64,000 bases of DNA from an uncultured Monoglobus sp. (GTDB lineage: Bacteria; Bacillota; Clostridia; Monoglobales; Monoglobaceae), in assembly GCA_947628795.1 (NCBI GenBank), contig CANRBF010000008.1, positions 62,001-126,000 on the forward strand, in the 5' to 3' direction. Every line of letters begins with the position of its first letter. Position 1 is the first letter of the stretch. The translations under genes and the position numbers were made by a program. The notes beneath the pieces are model-generated. The model had not been told where the DNA came from, searched no databases, and saw only the letters and a program-made list of their open reading frames with translations. Below are positions 1 through 8,875 of this stretch, piece by piece.

Positions 1-429
1 GACGATGTTGAGAGCCTTATCGGCGAGCCCCGCTATATCGACGGACAGGACAACAGATTCTACAGCGGCATCGCGATCAAGTACGACGATGACATGAACG
101 TTGAACGCCTCGTTGTGGCCGCGGGCAACATGGAGCAAAGCGACAGCCCCGAAAGATTCGTGACGCCCCGCGGAATCAAGCTCGGCGCTTCCGTCGAAGA
201 TTTCGCCTCGGTATACGGCGACCAGTACAACGATCCGCAGGAGGGCGGCGAGGACATCTCGGCAACCAGAGCCGTGAGATATTACACCCAAAACGGTGAT
301 GATTACGAGTATGCCGGAAACGACTTCAACACTCTGACCGGCGACAAATTATCGGTTATAACCCAGTCCTTCATATTCTCGCCCGAGACCGGAGGCCTGA
401 GCGTGATCTCACTTCAAAAGGGCGCGTAA
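1..429 (+). CDS. C-terminal part of unknown protein (5' end outside window)
   Basis: The frame is open from the first base, so this is the last 142 codons of a longer gene; the internal ATG at 94 is not the start. Two similar units are visible: 'LIGEP' followed by a YDDD segment, then 'GIKLGASVEDFASVYGD' followed by a tyrosine-rich strand segment. That alternation resembles the small alpha/beta modules of secreted SmpA/OmlA-like or 'GIKLGDS' proteins of Firmicutes, where one helix and a short sheet follow each 'LG.s..dv...yG' motif. No catalytic residue is evident. The function is unknown. The gene ends 109 bases before the start of the small RNA at 538. Confidence 0.6.
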   Translation, partial: DDVESLIGEPRYIDGQDNRFYSGIAIKYDDDMNVERLVVAAGNMEQSDSPERFVTPRGIKLGASVEDFASVYGDQYNDPQEGGEDISATRAVRYYTQNGDDYEYAGNDFNTLTGDKLSVITQSFIFSPETGGLSVISLQKGA

Positions 430-500
430 AAACCACTCGATATTATTCGACAAAAATCGGTGAATTATTCATAAACAGTTAATTTTTTCTTTACAGATTA

Positions 501-531
501 TTCACCCACAAAATTTAAATCGTGATATAAT
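501..531 (+). promoter_or_regulatory. Promoter of small RNA copy 1
   Basis: TTCACC at 501-506 and TATAAT at 526-531 with a 19-base spacer. The second copy of the RNA has TTAACC and TATAAT at exactly the same distance (25443 and 25468), so the arrangement is conserved even where the spacer sequence is not. Confidence 0.6.
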
Positions 532-537
532 AATAAT

Positions 538-622
538 CGTAGCAAGTGATTGTTACAGAGTTTAAACATAACTCCCTCCCTTTTAATTTATAAGGCCGTT
601 CCCCCAAACGGCCTTATTTTTA
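538..622 (+). ncRNA. Candidate trans-acting small RNA, copy 1
   Basis: An intergenic RNA of about 85 bases that recurs at 25480-25566. It has a 7-bp hairpin (GTAGCAA 539-545 with TTGTTAC 550-556, loop GTGA), a second short hairpin (GAGTT 558-562 with AACTC 570-574), a single-stranded C-rich stretch CCTCCC (575-580) complementary to Shine-Dalgarno sequences, and a 9-bp terminator stem (592-600/607-615) with a U tail. Between the copies the upstream part is almost identical, while the terminator stems have different sequences but equal length. No reading frame is present. This organisation is typical of base-pairing sRNAs that block ribosome binding sites; the targets are unknown. Confidence 0.65.
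592..622 (+). terminator. Intrinsic terminator of small RNA copy 1
   Basis: Stem AAGGCCGTT/AACGGCCTT, loop CCCCCA, then ATTTTTAT. It also separates the RNA from the convergent gene ending at 639. Confidence 0.85.
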
Positions 623-638
623 TGCGTTTTTTAAAGAA

Positions 639-2084
639 TCAATTCTTGTCAAGATTTATATATTCCGGAATATCGGTTATCGGCTCAAGACTTCCGTTCT
701 TGTTCCACACAAACACCCTGATATGATCGGCTCTTTCGTCATTTTTCAGCGCGCCGCTTATTTCCGCGCCGTCATACACCGCGTTATATGAATCGATCAC
801 CGCTCCATTTTCATCGTACAGCGCCGCGAATACCTCGGATCTTTGTTTTTCGGTCTCGCTCAGGCCGTCAAGCGATGTTTTCAGAAAAATGCTGTCATCG
901 CTTATCTCGACTACGCTTTTTGTCAATAAAACACCGTTTTGAAATTCCGGGTCAAGAGTGTAGTCCTCATATTTGTATCCGCGCAGATCTATAGTGTAAT
1001 AATATTGATAATTGTAATAATCCGGATACGCGGCTATGCCAAAGTCATATTCGGGCGAATCCACGCGCTCAAAATATCTGTCGGCGGCTATCGCGTATTT
1101 TACAACGCCGTCCTCAAGATATTCCCCGTTTAATCTGCCTTTGCTCGTGTCATATTTTTCAAGCGTTGTGATATAAGCGACATTTTGCGGACTGTCGACA
1201 GGGGATATATAGATCCTCCTGTCTCTGGAGCGGATCAATTCCATATAAAAGTATTTATCGTATATGCACATATGCAATTCATCATAATAAAATTTTTCCG
1301 GGATCTTTATTATATTGTCGAGGCTCCCATCCGAAAAATTATAAGATAATATCCCGTGGGTATATTTATCGCCGAGCGAATAGGCGAAATACCATGCTCC
1401 GTTATAATATCGAATTGGCTCATTAACCCCCACCCAAAAATAATTGTCGTATTTGGTGTCGGTCGCCTTTATTTCCGTTTTGCCGCTTGAATCATAAACT
1501 ATCCAGTCATGGTGTTTATGGTTTTCATCCGAGATCGCCTCGTCGCTTAACAAAAAGTAATCGTGCTTTAACCGCCCGTAGCTGTCGTCCGTGCCGTCCC
1601 ATGTCGCGTCTATATGGTAGCGGTTCCCGTTAAGCGTTACCATGATCCATTCGTGTCCCATACTTTCGCTGATAACATACGCGGTTTCGATTCCCAGTTC
1701 ATTCAATATCCATACCATAGCGTCGTTGTACGCCATACATATGCCGCGCTTATTTAAAAAGAATTCTTCGGCGGTGCCTATCTCGAGCGCGCAATCATAC
1801 ATATAGTGTTGGCAAATATGATCATGCACCGCCAGCAGCTTTTCAACATCGCTCATTTCGGGCTTTACCTGCGCCAGTATCTTGCCGACAGCCCGCTGTA
1901 TTATTTCTTCTTCCGCCGCGCCCGCGACCGAAACATATTGAGACGGATAATTCCCTTCCCGCAAAAGCGACAGCTCGTATTGTCTGATATCGCCGCCCGG
2001 CGCATCTGCGTAAGCCGCGTTTATCAAAAACACCCCTGCGCATACGATCAATATAAAAAATAAATTTTTAAAGATATTTTTCAT
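639..2084 (-). CDS. Exported transglutaminase-like (cysteine protease fold) protein
   Basis: 481 residues. Residues 1-27 are a signal peptide (hydrophobic core, cleavage near AYA-D). Residues about 75-170 form a transglutaminase-like core with a complete triad: Cys116 in 'RGICMAYNDA', His144 in 'GHEWIMV' and Asp159 in 'HIDATWDG'. The middle (200-390) is rich in tyrosine and beta strand, like a propeller or sugar-binding surface domain. The last roughly 85 residues closely match the C-terminal module of the adjacent LRR protein (2650-7455), including 'DSYNAVYDGAEISG' and 'NGSLEPITD'. The start at 2084 has an AAAGGCG ribosome site. Such proteins usually act at the cell surface as peptidases or cross-linkers; the substrate is unknown. 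Confidence 0.8.
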   Translation of the reverse strand: MKNIFKNLFFILIVCAGVFLINAAYADAPGGDIRQYELSLLREGNYPSQYVSVAGAAEEEIIQRAVGKILAQVKPEMSDVEKLLAVHDHICQHYMYDCALEIGTAEEFFLNKRGICMAYNDAMVWILNELGIETAYVISESMGHEWIMVTLNGNRYHIDATWDGTDDSYGRLKHDYFLLSDEAISDENHKHHDWIVYDSSGKTEIKATDTKYDNYFWVGVNEPIRYYNGAWYFAYSLGDKYTHGILSYNFSDGSLDNIIKIPEKFYYDELHMCIYDKYFYMELIRSRDRRIYISPVDSPQNVAYITTLEKYDTSKGRLNGEYLEDGVVKYAIAADRYFERVDSPEYDFGIAAYPDYYNYQYYYTIDLRGYKYEDYTLDPEFQNGVLLTKSVVEISDDSIFLKTSLDGLSETEKQRSEVFAALYDENGAVIDSYNAVYDGAEISGALKNDERADHIRVFVWNKNGSLEPITDIPEYINLDKN

Positions 2085-2199
2085 AACGCCTTTGTCTCCC
2101 GACTCCTCCGCGGATCATACTTCTATATTATTTTATCATAACATCCCCCATTAATCAATACCCGTAAAAAAAGAGATAAAAAAGCCGCGGATTTTCAGG

Positions 2200-2620
2200 G
2201 GTTTTAGGGGACGAAGTCCCCTGATCCGTTCCGTCCGAAGGGCGGAGCACCGTTTGCCACGCCCAACGTAGGGACTAGGACGGGCGGCAGATTGCCGCCC
2301 CTACAGGTTTCATCACACCGTAGGGGCGGATATTATCCGCCCGCTTGCCTCGCCCCTTGGGGAGAGGTGGATTTTCGCCGCAGGCGGAAAGACGGAGAGG
2401 GGTTTCCCATGCGGTTTGGAAATACAAACCCCTCTCAGTCAGCTTCGCTGACAGCATTAAGGAAGCTCTTGGTCAAAATTGCAAGCAATTTTGAAAGATA
2501 GCTTTGAACCCGCAAGCAAGCTTGCTGATTACCCCCAAGGGGCGAGCCTAAAAAAGTTCCCCCTCCTATAAGGAAGGGGAGTTTTTTGATTCAATTGGGA
2601 AGAATTAATTTTTGTCGGCG
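2200..2620. repeat. Block of imperfect palindromes (REP/MITE-like intergenic repeat)
   Basis: The 565-base gap 2085-2649 holds no gene. It carries consecutive inverted repeats: GGGCGGCA/TGCCGCCC (2282-2300), GGGCGGATA/TATCCGCCC (2324-2342), a CGCCGCAGGCG core near 2375, TCAGCTTCGCTGA near 2440, GCAAGCAAGCTTGC near 2512, and a CCCCTCC/GGAGGGG-type hairpin near 2560-2585. Alternating 'tagggg' and 'cccct' boundaries suggest a composite of short mobile palindromic units. Fragments of the same style occur at 12480-12660 and 46518-46566. Confidence 0.6.
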
Positions 2621-2649
2621 GGCAAATTCTTTTATTTCCCCGTAATGCT

Positions 2650-5600
2650 CTACATAACAACCTCGTAATCATACGGACGCTGCTTGTAAACAACAACCTC
2701 GCTCTTTAAGCCTTTTTTTATTAAAACATACGCGTAATCCAGCATTTCCGGAACAGGATTGAGTCCCGAAAATGATCCGTAATTTATAATATGACCGGTT
2801 GACACGCCCATATCTCCTGCCAGATTCGGATCAATGGTTATTTCGTCAACGCTTCCTGTGCCGCATCTCTCGTTCGCCGCCTTTGCGGAATTGTAAACAT
2901 AGCATATTGTTTCTTTATTTTCTATTGAGACAGCGTGAACTTTCATAAAATCCGGCAAAGCATCAATGGGCGTCATTGGCGCGATATAGAGCGAACCGCC
3001 CTCTTTGCCGACTATCGCGCCAAAATATACCTCCTCGCCGAAAGAGGCATTACGCATTGCAGCAATCTTCGGAACTCCCGGATTATATCCGCCCGCGGTA
3101 ATATCCGATAAAATCTCTGAGCCTAAAAACGAGATATACGGCTCGGCAGACACTATCAAACCATCGGATATTTTCAGATTAACCAATGTTCCGGGCTGAG
3201 TATCACGGGTAATATCCGGATCGTTGAAATCCGGAGATGTCAGTGCGGTCTTTAAAACGCCGTCCTGATAATAATCCACTTTAAGCGAATCGTTCTCCGC
3301 TCCGATGTTTGTGATAAAAGCGATACCCAGAATTTCTGCCGGATCAGGCGGTGACGTAACGTCCGAGACATCAATAACTTCCGGCACGTCGGTAATCGGC
3401 TCAAGGCTTCCGTCCCTGTTCCACACGAACACCTTAATATGGTCGGCTTTTTCATCACTTTTCAGCGTGCCGCTTATTTCCGCCCCTTCATACACCGCGT
3501 TATATGAATCGATCACAACGTCATTTTCATCGTACAGCACCACAAATACCTCGGATTTTTCCCTTTCCTCGGCCGCCAAATTATCAAGACTTGCGCTAAC
3601 TGCTATTACGTTTTTGTTTAGATCAAAATTAACCGAACCCTCGATTTTACCGTCACTAAAATGTATTTCATTAAAATGTATTTCCGCGCCGTTCAGACAA
3701 TCATTGTTTTTCTCTACAACAATATTATACCACTGCTCTACGCTGCCCGAGTAATAAATATCTTTTAAACCGTTACAGTGTTTAAATGCGCTATCTCCGA
3801 TACTTATCACGCTGCTTGGTATTGTTACGCTTGTTAAGCCGCTGCATTGGTAAAACGCGTAATCACCGATGTTTTTTACACCGTTTGGAATAATTATGCT
3901 TTTTAGCCCGCTGCAATCGTAAAATGACGAAACACCAATGCTTGTCACACTGTTCGGGATCGTTACACATGTTAAACCTTCGCAAAACGAGAAAGCGTCA
4001 TCAGCAATGCATTTTGTTCCGCTTTTTATATTATATACGGCGCTAATTTCCTTCGAAATTGCATATATAAGATGATGTCCGATGTATAACACACCTTCCG
4101 ACCAATTATCATTTATTTGATAGTATCTTGTGTCTTCAAACGCTCCTTCCCCGATGCTTTCCAAATTGTCCGATATTGTTATATTTGCCAGCTTGGTGCA
4201 ATAGTAAAACGCGTAATCACCGATGCTTGTCACGTTGTCCGGTATATCTATGCTCGTTAAGCCTCCACAATCATAAAACGCGTAATCACCGATGCTTGTC
4301 ACGCTATCGGGAATAGTATAAGCAGTCTGAATTACATCTTTTGAGTATGCCAAAATTTGTGTTTTGTCTTTATTGAACAGCACTCCGTCAACAGATGAAT
4401 AAGTATTATTCTGTGGAGACACTACTATATTAAGACTGCCGCATCCGGAAAATGCACGATCGCTGATACTTGTCACACCGGCCGGTACATCTATGCTTAT
4501 TAGGTTGGTGCAATTCGCAAACGCTTCTTCGCCGATGCTTGTTATGCTATCCGGGATATTTATGCTTGTTAAGCTGTCATAATGATAAAACGCTTGTTCG
4601 CCGATGCTTGTCACTCCGGCTTCTATGATAACTTTTTTAATTCTTTTTTTAAGATCATACCATGATGGATAATTGTCGTATCCAAAATCTTTCATACCTC
4701 CCGTGCCGCTTATCGTCAGCGTGCCTTCACTGTCAAGCGTCCATGTTAAATTGGCGCCGCCGGCTCCGCATTCGCCCCTATCGGGAGAAATTCCATCCGA
4801 ATTGTAGTGAATGACCACATCGGTTAAAAACCAATTACCCTCACCAATTGCGTTTTGCCATTCCGTCTTGCTGCCGCCATAGTATATGTCGGCGAGACTT
4901 TCACAAGATCCAAAAGCAGTTTCACCAATGCTTGTCACGCTGTCTGGTATAATTATTTTTGTTAAGCTTTGACACCCTAAAAATGAATAATCACCAATGC
5001 TCGTCACGTTGTCCGGTATAATTACGCTTGTTAAACCGGTACAACCATCAAACGCACCATCGCCGATACTCATCACGCTGTCCGGTATAATTACGTTTGT
5101 TAAACCGGTACAACCATCAAACGCATCATCGCCGATGCTCGTCACGCCGGTTGGCACTGAGTAATCACACTGTATTTTGTCTTTAGCATATCTTAAAAGT
5201 ACCGTCTTATCTTTGTTAAACAATACGCCGTCAATACTGCTGTAATAAGGGTTGTTCGCTCCTACCGTTATATTTAAATTTCCGCACCCATCAAATACTC
5301 CATTTTTAATTACTGATACATTATCAGATATATTTATGTTCGCTAAACTGCTACAATTTTTAAACGCACCATAGTCAATGCTTGTCACACTGTCCGGGAT
5401 GGTTATGCTTGTTAAACGAGTGCAGCCGGAAAATACATGCCAACCGAGACTTGTCACTCCGTCCGGTATGATTATGTCCGGTAAACCGGTACAGTCCTCA
5501 AACGCACTCCGGCCAATGCTCGTCACGCCAATTGGTATATTTATACTTGTTAAGCCGATACATTCACTGAACGCTTCATCGCCAATACTCGTCACACTAT

Positions 5601-7455
5601 CCGGTACCGTATATTGGGGTTGTTTTTTGTCTTTAGCGTATGCTTTTAGTTCTGTCATATCTTTGTTAAACAATACGCCGTCAATACTGCTGTAATTGGG
5701 ATTGTTCGCGTCTACCGTTATGTCCAAACTTCCGCAACCGGCAAACGCGCCAAAGCCGATACTTGTAACGCTGTCCGGTACAGCCACGTTAGGCAAACTC
5801 GTGCAACCGAAAAACGCGCGTAGATCGATACTTGTCACGCTTTCGGGTATAGTGACTCTTGATAAGCTGGTACATCCTTCAAATGCTCCCAATCCAATAC
5901 TCATTATGCCATCGGGAAAGACTGTTTCCTGTAATTTGGAGCATTCATAAAACGCGTTTTCACCAATTCTCGTCACACCGCCTTCAACAATAACCTTTGT
6001 AACGCTTTCTCGGTCGTCATACCACGGCGAAACATCACCGATAACGCTATCATAATCATTCATCTCCCCGACGCCGCTTATTGTCAGCGTGCCATTATCC
6101 TCAAGCATCCATATAATATCGGCGCCGCAATTGCCCCTGTCAACTATATTAACAGTCTTATTATAATGTATAGCGGCGTTAATTAATGCCTCGTTGCTTG
6201 AGCCTATGTTAATTTTTTTCCAATCTTCCTCGCTTCCGCTGTAGTATACATCGGTCAAACCGTCGCAGTAGTTGAACGCGCCGTCACCAATACTTGTTAT
6301 GCTGCTCGGTATAGTTACGCTTTTTAAATCGGTGCAATAGAAAAATGCAGAATCGCCAATGCTCGTCACGCTGTTCGGTATAACTAAGCTTGTTAAACCG
6401 ATGCAATAGTAAAACGCATGATCACCAATGTTTCTCACGCCATTTTTTATAGTTATCCTCTTTAAATTTTCACAATAAACAAAGGCATCTGCACCGATAC
6501 TCGTCACGCCGTCAGGCACTGTGTATTTGGATTGTTTCCTATCCTTAGCGTATGCAATTAGTTCAGTCTTATCTTTGTTGAACAATACGCCGTCAACACT
6601 GCTGTAATTCGGATTATCCGCATCTACCGTTATATCTAAACGTCCACAATATGAAAACGCCCGCTCAATATTCTTCACGCCTTTCCGTATGGTTATATTT
6701 GTTAAGTAGGAACAGCCATAAAACGCGTCCATGCCGACGCTCTCTACACCGTCCGGCACCGTGTACTCGGAATGTGTTTCATCTTGAGAATATGCTATTA
6801 ACTCGGTCTTATCCTTATTAAATAAAACACCGTTAACGCTGCTATAATTCGGATTATCCGCGTCTACCACTATATACAGCCGTCCGCAGCCGCCAAACGC
6901 AAATTCGCCAATACTTGTCACGCTGCTCGGTATGTTTATATCTAATAAACGTCTGCACCCGTTAAAAGCTCCCGCTCCAATACTTGTAATGCTTTTTGGA
7001 ATGTCTATACTTGGTAATTTGGCGCAACCATCAAACACTAATTCGCCAATGCTTGTCACTCCGCTCGGTATTTTTATGTCCGTTAAGTTTTCACAGGCCG
7101 AAAACGCACTATTACCGATGTACGTCACACTATCGGGCAGCACCGCGCGCCATAAGTTGGTGCAAAAAAGGAACGCTTCTTCACCAACGCTCGTCACGCC
7201 GTCTTCTATGACAACCTTTGTAATGTTTTCCGTATTGTCACACCAAGGAGACAAATCGCCGTTAACGCCTCCGTAATTATTCATCTCGCCCGTGCCGCTT
7301 ATGGTAAGCGTGCCCCCATCGTCAAGCGTCCATGTGAGGTTGTCTCCATCAGCACCGCAAGTGCCGCTGTCAATTATTTCCGCCGCATGCGCCACGAATG
7401 GTATAATCAAAATCGCAGACAGAACCAAAAACATAATTCCCAACTTCTTTTTCAT
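2650..7455 (-). CDS. Giant secreted BspA-type leucine-rich-repeat protein
   Basis: 1601 residues. The N-terminus is a clear signal peptide ending near 'VAHAAE'. After a short 'GTCGADGDNLTWTLDDGG' module (repeated near 'RGNCGADIIWML' and 'RGECGAGGANLTW', so the protein consists of three large units) come dozens of LRR_5/BspA repeats of the form 'SVTSIGDYAFYDCGGLTSI'. Interspersed segments 'NPNYSSVDGVLFNKDKTEL' are the usual BspA inserts. Residues about 1310-1400 repeat the C-terminal module of the transglutaminase-like neighbour; the last 200 residues are unrecognised. No sortase motif or transmembrane anchor is seen. The start at 7455 follows CGGAGG. Such proteins mediate adhesion or glycan binding on the cell surface; the ligand is unknown. 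Confidence 0.85.
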   Translation of the reverse strand: MKKKLGIMFLVLSAILIIPFVAHAAEIIDSGTCGADGDNLTWTLDDGGTLTISGTGEMNNYGGVNGDLSPWCDNTENITKVVIEDGVTSVGEEAFLFCTNLWRAVLPDSVTYIGNSAFSACENLTDIKIPSGVTSIGELVFDGCAKLPSIDIPKSITSIGAGAFNGCRRLLDINIPSSVTSIGEFAFGGCGRLYIVVDADNPNYSSVNGVLFNKDKTELIAYSQDETHSEYTVPDGVESVGMDAFYGCSYLTNITIRKGVKNIERAFSYCGRLDITVDADNPNYSSVDGVLFNKDKTELIAYAKDRKQSKYTVPDGVTSIGADAFVYCENLKRITIKNGVRNIGDHAFYYCIGLTSLVIPNSVTSIGDSAFFYCTDLKSVTIPSSITSIGDGAFNYCDGLTDVYYSGSEEDWKKINIGSSNEALINAAIHYNKTVNIVDRGNCGADIIWMLEDNGTLTISGVGEMNDYDSVIGDVSPWYDDRESVTKVIVEGGVTRIGENAFYECSKLQETVFPDGIMSIGLGAFEGCTSLSRVTIPESVTSIDLRAFFGCTSLPNVAVPDSVTSIGFGAFAGCGSLDITVDANNPNYSSIDGVLFNKDMTELKAYAKDKKQPQYTVPDSVTSIGDEAFSECIGLTSINIPIGVTSIGRSAFEDCTGLPDIIIPDGVTSLGWHVFSGCTRLTSITIPDSVTSIDYGAFKNCSSLANINISDNVSVIKNGVFDGCGNLNITVGANNPYYSSIDGVLFNKDKTVLLRYAKDKIQCDYSVPTGVTSIGDDAFDGCTGLTNVIIPDSVMSIGDGAFDGCTGLTSVIIPDNVTSIGDYSFLGCQSLTKIIIPDSVTSIGETAFGSCESLADIYYGGSKTEWQNAIGEGNWFLTDVVIHYNSDGISPDRGECGAGGANLTWTLDSEGTLTISGTGGMKDFGYDNYPSWYDLKKRIKKVIIEAGVTSIGEQAFYHYDSLTSINIPDSITSIGEEAFANCTNLISIDVPAGVTSISDRAFSGCGSLNIVVSPQNNTYSSVDGVLFNKDKTQILAYSKDVIQTAYTIPDSVTSIGDYAFYDCGGLTSIDIPDNVTSIGDYAFYYCTKLANITISDNLESIGEGAFEDTRYYQINDNWSEGVLYIGHHLIYAISKEISAVYNIKSGTKCIADDAFSFCEGLTCVTIPNSVTSIGVSSFYDCSGLKSIIIPNGVKNIGDYAFYQCSGLTSVTIPSSVISIGDSAFKHCNGLKDIYYSGSVEQWYNIVVEKNNDCLNGAEIHFNEIHFSDGKIEGSVNFDLNKNVIAVSASLDNLAAEEREKSEVFVVLYDENDVVIDSYNAVYEGAEISGTLKSDEKADHIKVFVWNRDGSLEPITDVPEVIDVSDVTSPPDPAEILGIAFITNIGAENDSLKVDYYQDGVLKTALTSPDFNDPDITRDTQPGTLVNLKISDGLIVSAEPYISFLGSEILSDITAGGYNPGVPKIAAMRNASFGEEVYFGAIVGKEGGSLYIAPMTPIDALPDFMKVHAVSIENKETICYVYNSAKAANERCGTGSVDEITIDPNLAGDMGVSTGHIINYGSFSGLNPVPEMLDYAYVLIKKGLKSEVVVYKQRPYDYEVVM

Positions 7456-7507
7456 AACTCTTTAACCTCCGTTTATATTAATTTTAAAAATTTTTTCCAA
7501 CTAAAAA

Positions 7508-7538
7508 GTGCGGCGCAACGGGGCGCCGCACTAAAAAT
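7508..7538 (-). terminator. Terminator-like hairpin in the leader of the LRR gene
   Basis: A perfect 9-bp GC stem (GTGCGGCGC 7508-7516 with GCGCCGCAC 7523-7531) is followed on the minus strand by TTTTTAG. It lies only about 50 bases upstream of the LRR start codon, inside the presumed leader, so it could act as an attenuator. Confidence 0.55.
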
Positions 7539-7555
7539 GCTTTGCTCCTATTGCT

Positions 7556-7677
7556 ACCACACAAATTGATTTCGCAGGTTTTAACAACAATACGCGAAAT
7601 AGAGCCGCATTTTTAACAAGTAAAAATGCGTATATTGTTAAAACCTTAACATACAAAAAATATTCAATTTGTGTGGT
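7556..7677. repeat. Nested long inverted repeat upstream of LRR gene
   Basis: 14-bp perfect outer arms (7556-7569 and 7664-7677), middle arms of about 19 bp with one interruption (7576-7595 and 7628-7646), and an alternative inner hairpin (7607-7614/7622-7629) that competes with the middle stem. The rest of the gap 7456-7865 is very AT-rich and holds no gene. Confidence 0.75.
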
Positions 7678-7865
7678 GAGTTTAGTATACCACAATTACC
7701 CGATATTGTAAACAAAAATTTTATTGAATAATTATCGTAATATTGGGCGTAAAATCGAATAATACTCTACTATTTTAAAACAAATTGACTAATTTGTCAA
7801 TATTTTATTAAAAAATAGATTTATATTCTATAATATTCTCATAATAATATTTAGGGCGTGATGAT

Positions 7866-8177
7866 ATGATAGGCGAGAGGCTTTCGGAGCTTCGGAAGGA
7901 CGCGGGACTGACACAGGATCAGCTGGCGGAAATTCTCAGGATCAACAAACATTCGATCTCATCATATGAGAGGGACAAGAGCGAGCCGCCCGACGTGATA
8001 AAGATCGCGGCGGCGAAATATTTCGGCGTGTCGGTCGACTATCTGCTCGGCGTTACGTCGTGCACCGAGACGCTCGACCCTGCCGCGGATTATTTGAAGC
8101 TGCCCGCCGGCCTCTCCGCCGCTGACAAAGAGACCCTGAAATCATACGCCGCCTTTTTGGCTTATAAAAACAAATAA
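7866..8177 (+). CDS. XRE-family transcriptional regulator
   Basis: 103 residues. Residues 5-60 are a Cro/CI helix-turn-helix ('LSELRKDAGLTQDQLAEIL', recognition helix 'INKHSISSYERDKSEPP'), followed by 'YFGVSVDYLLGVT', the signature of small XRE repressors of Firmicutes. The short C-terminal tail has no known domain. It is monocistronic and ends in a bidirectional terminator shared with the convergent HAD gene. The target is unknown; the divergent long palindrome at 7556-7677 is a possible neighbour site but nothing links them directly. Confidence 0.85.
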   Translation: MIGERLSELRKDAGLTQDQLAEILRINKHSISSYERDKSEPPDVIKIAAAKYFGVSVDYLLGVTSCTETLDPAADYLKLPAGLSAADKETLKSYAAFLAYKNK

Positions 8178-8199
8178 AAGGCGCTGAACGGCGCCTTTT
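8176..8199. terminator. Bidirectional terminator
   Basis: Stem AAAAGGCGC/GCGCCTTTT with loop TGAACG between the convergent XRE and HAD genes; U-rich on both strands. It overlaps the last bases of the HAD gene. Confidence 0.85.
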
Positions 8200-8857
8200 A
8201 TAATGTTTTCAAAAGCTCGACAACGTCGAGGAGAGTGTCGCCTTGGTAGTCGGCGAGGGCCTTCATGCGGTCGCTTAGGACCAGGTCGGGCACCAGTATC
8301 GTCAGGGCGCCCGAGGCGGCGGCCGAAACCACCCCGTTTTCCGAATCCTCGATCACGGCGCAGTCAAACGGCGTCAGCCCCAGCCGCCCCGCTCCGAGGA
8401 TATACGGGTCGGGGTTGGGCTTGCCGTTTTTTATCATCTCGCAGGTTATTATATCATCGAAATACTTAAGCATCCCGCCCGCCTCAAGATTGAACCTCGC
8501 GCGGGCCAGTGTGGTGGAGGTAACGAGCGCGCATTTCATATTCTCTGAGCTTATATACTCAAGCAGCTCCGGGGCGCCCGTCTTGAGATCGGGCCCGCTT
8601 TGGCGCACGATGTCCTCCATTATCTCAAGCTTTCGGGCACGCAGCTTTTTATAGTCGGTTTTTTCGCCGAAGCGCGCGTAAAAATTCTTCTCTATAACGC
8701 CGGTGGGCAGGCCGATGCAGCTCATCATAAAATCCTTGTCTATTTTGAGGCCGAACTCGCGCCCCGCGGCGCCCCAGGCGAAAAGCGACGTCAGCTCGGT
8801 GTTGAACAGTGTGCCGTCCATGTCGATCAGCACGCCTTTGATTTTTCTTTGGTTCAT
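8198..8857 (-). CDS. HAD-superfamily hydrolase, beta-phosphoglucomutase-like
   Basis: 219 residues, the normal length of subfamily IA HAD phosphatases. Motif I 'DMDGTLFNTE' near residue 12, motif II Ser/Thr in 'ALVTSTT', motif III Lys in 'IKNGKPNPDPYILG', and motif IV 'CAVIEDSENGVVSA' are all present, so the enzyme should be an active phosphomonoesterase or phosphoglucomutase. The cap is the helical C1 type. The exact substrate (sugar phosphate most likely) cannot be told from sequence. It lies 18 bases after the patatin gene on the same strand, so the two are probably cotranscribed. The start at 8857 follows AAGGAG. Confidence 0.85.
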   Translation of the reverse strand: MNQRKIKGVLIDMDGTLFNTELTSLFAWGAAGREFGLKIDKDFMMSCIGLPTGVIEKNFYARFGEKTDYKKLRARKLEIMEDIVRQSGPDLKTGAPELLEYISSENMKCALVTSTTLARARFNLEAGGMLKYFDDIITCEMIKNGKPNPDPYILGAGRLGLTPFDCAVIEDSENGVVSAAASGALTILVPDLVLSDRMKALADYQGDTLLDVVELLKTL

Positions 8858-8875
8858 GTTTTTCTCCTTCTTATC

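Noticed and set aside
7556-7677. CRISPR-like repeat or integron attachment site
   Set aside because: It is a single nested palindrome, without repeated units, spacers or integrase gene.
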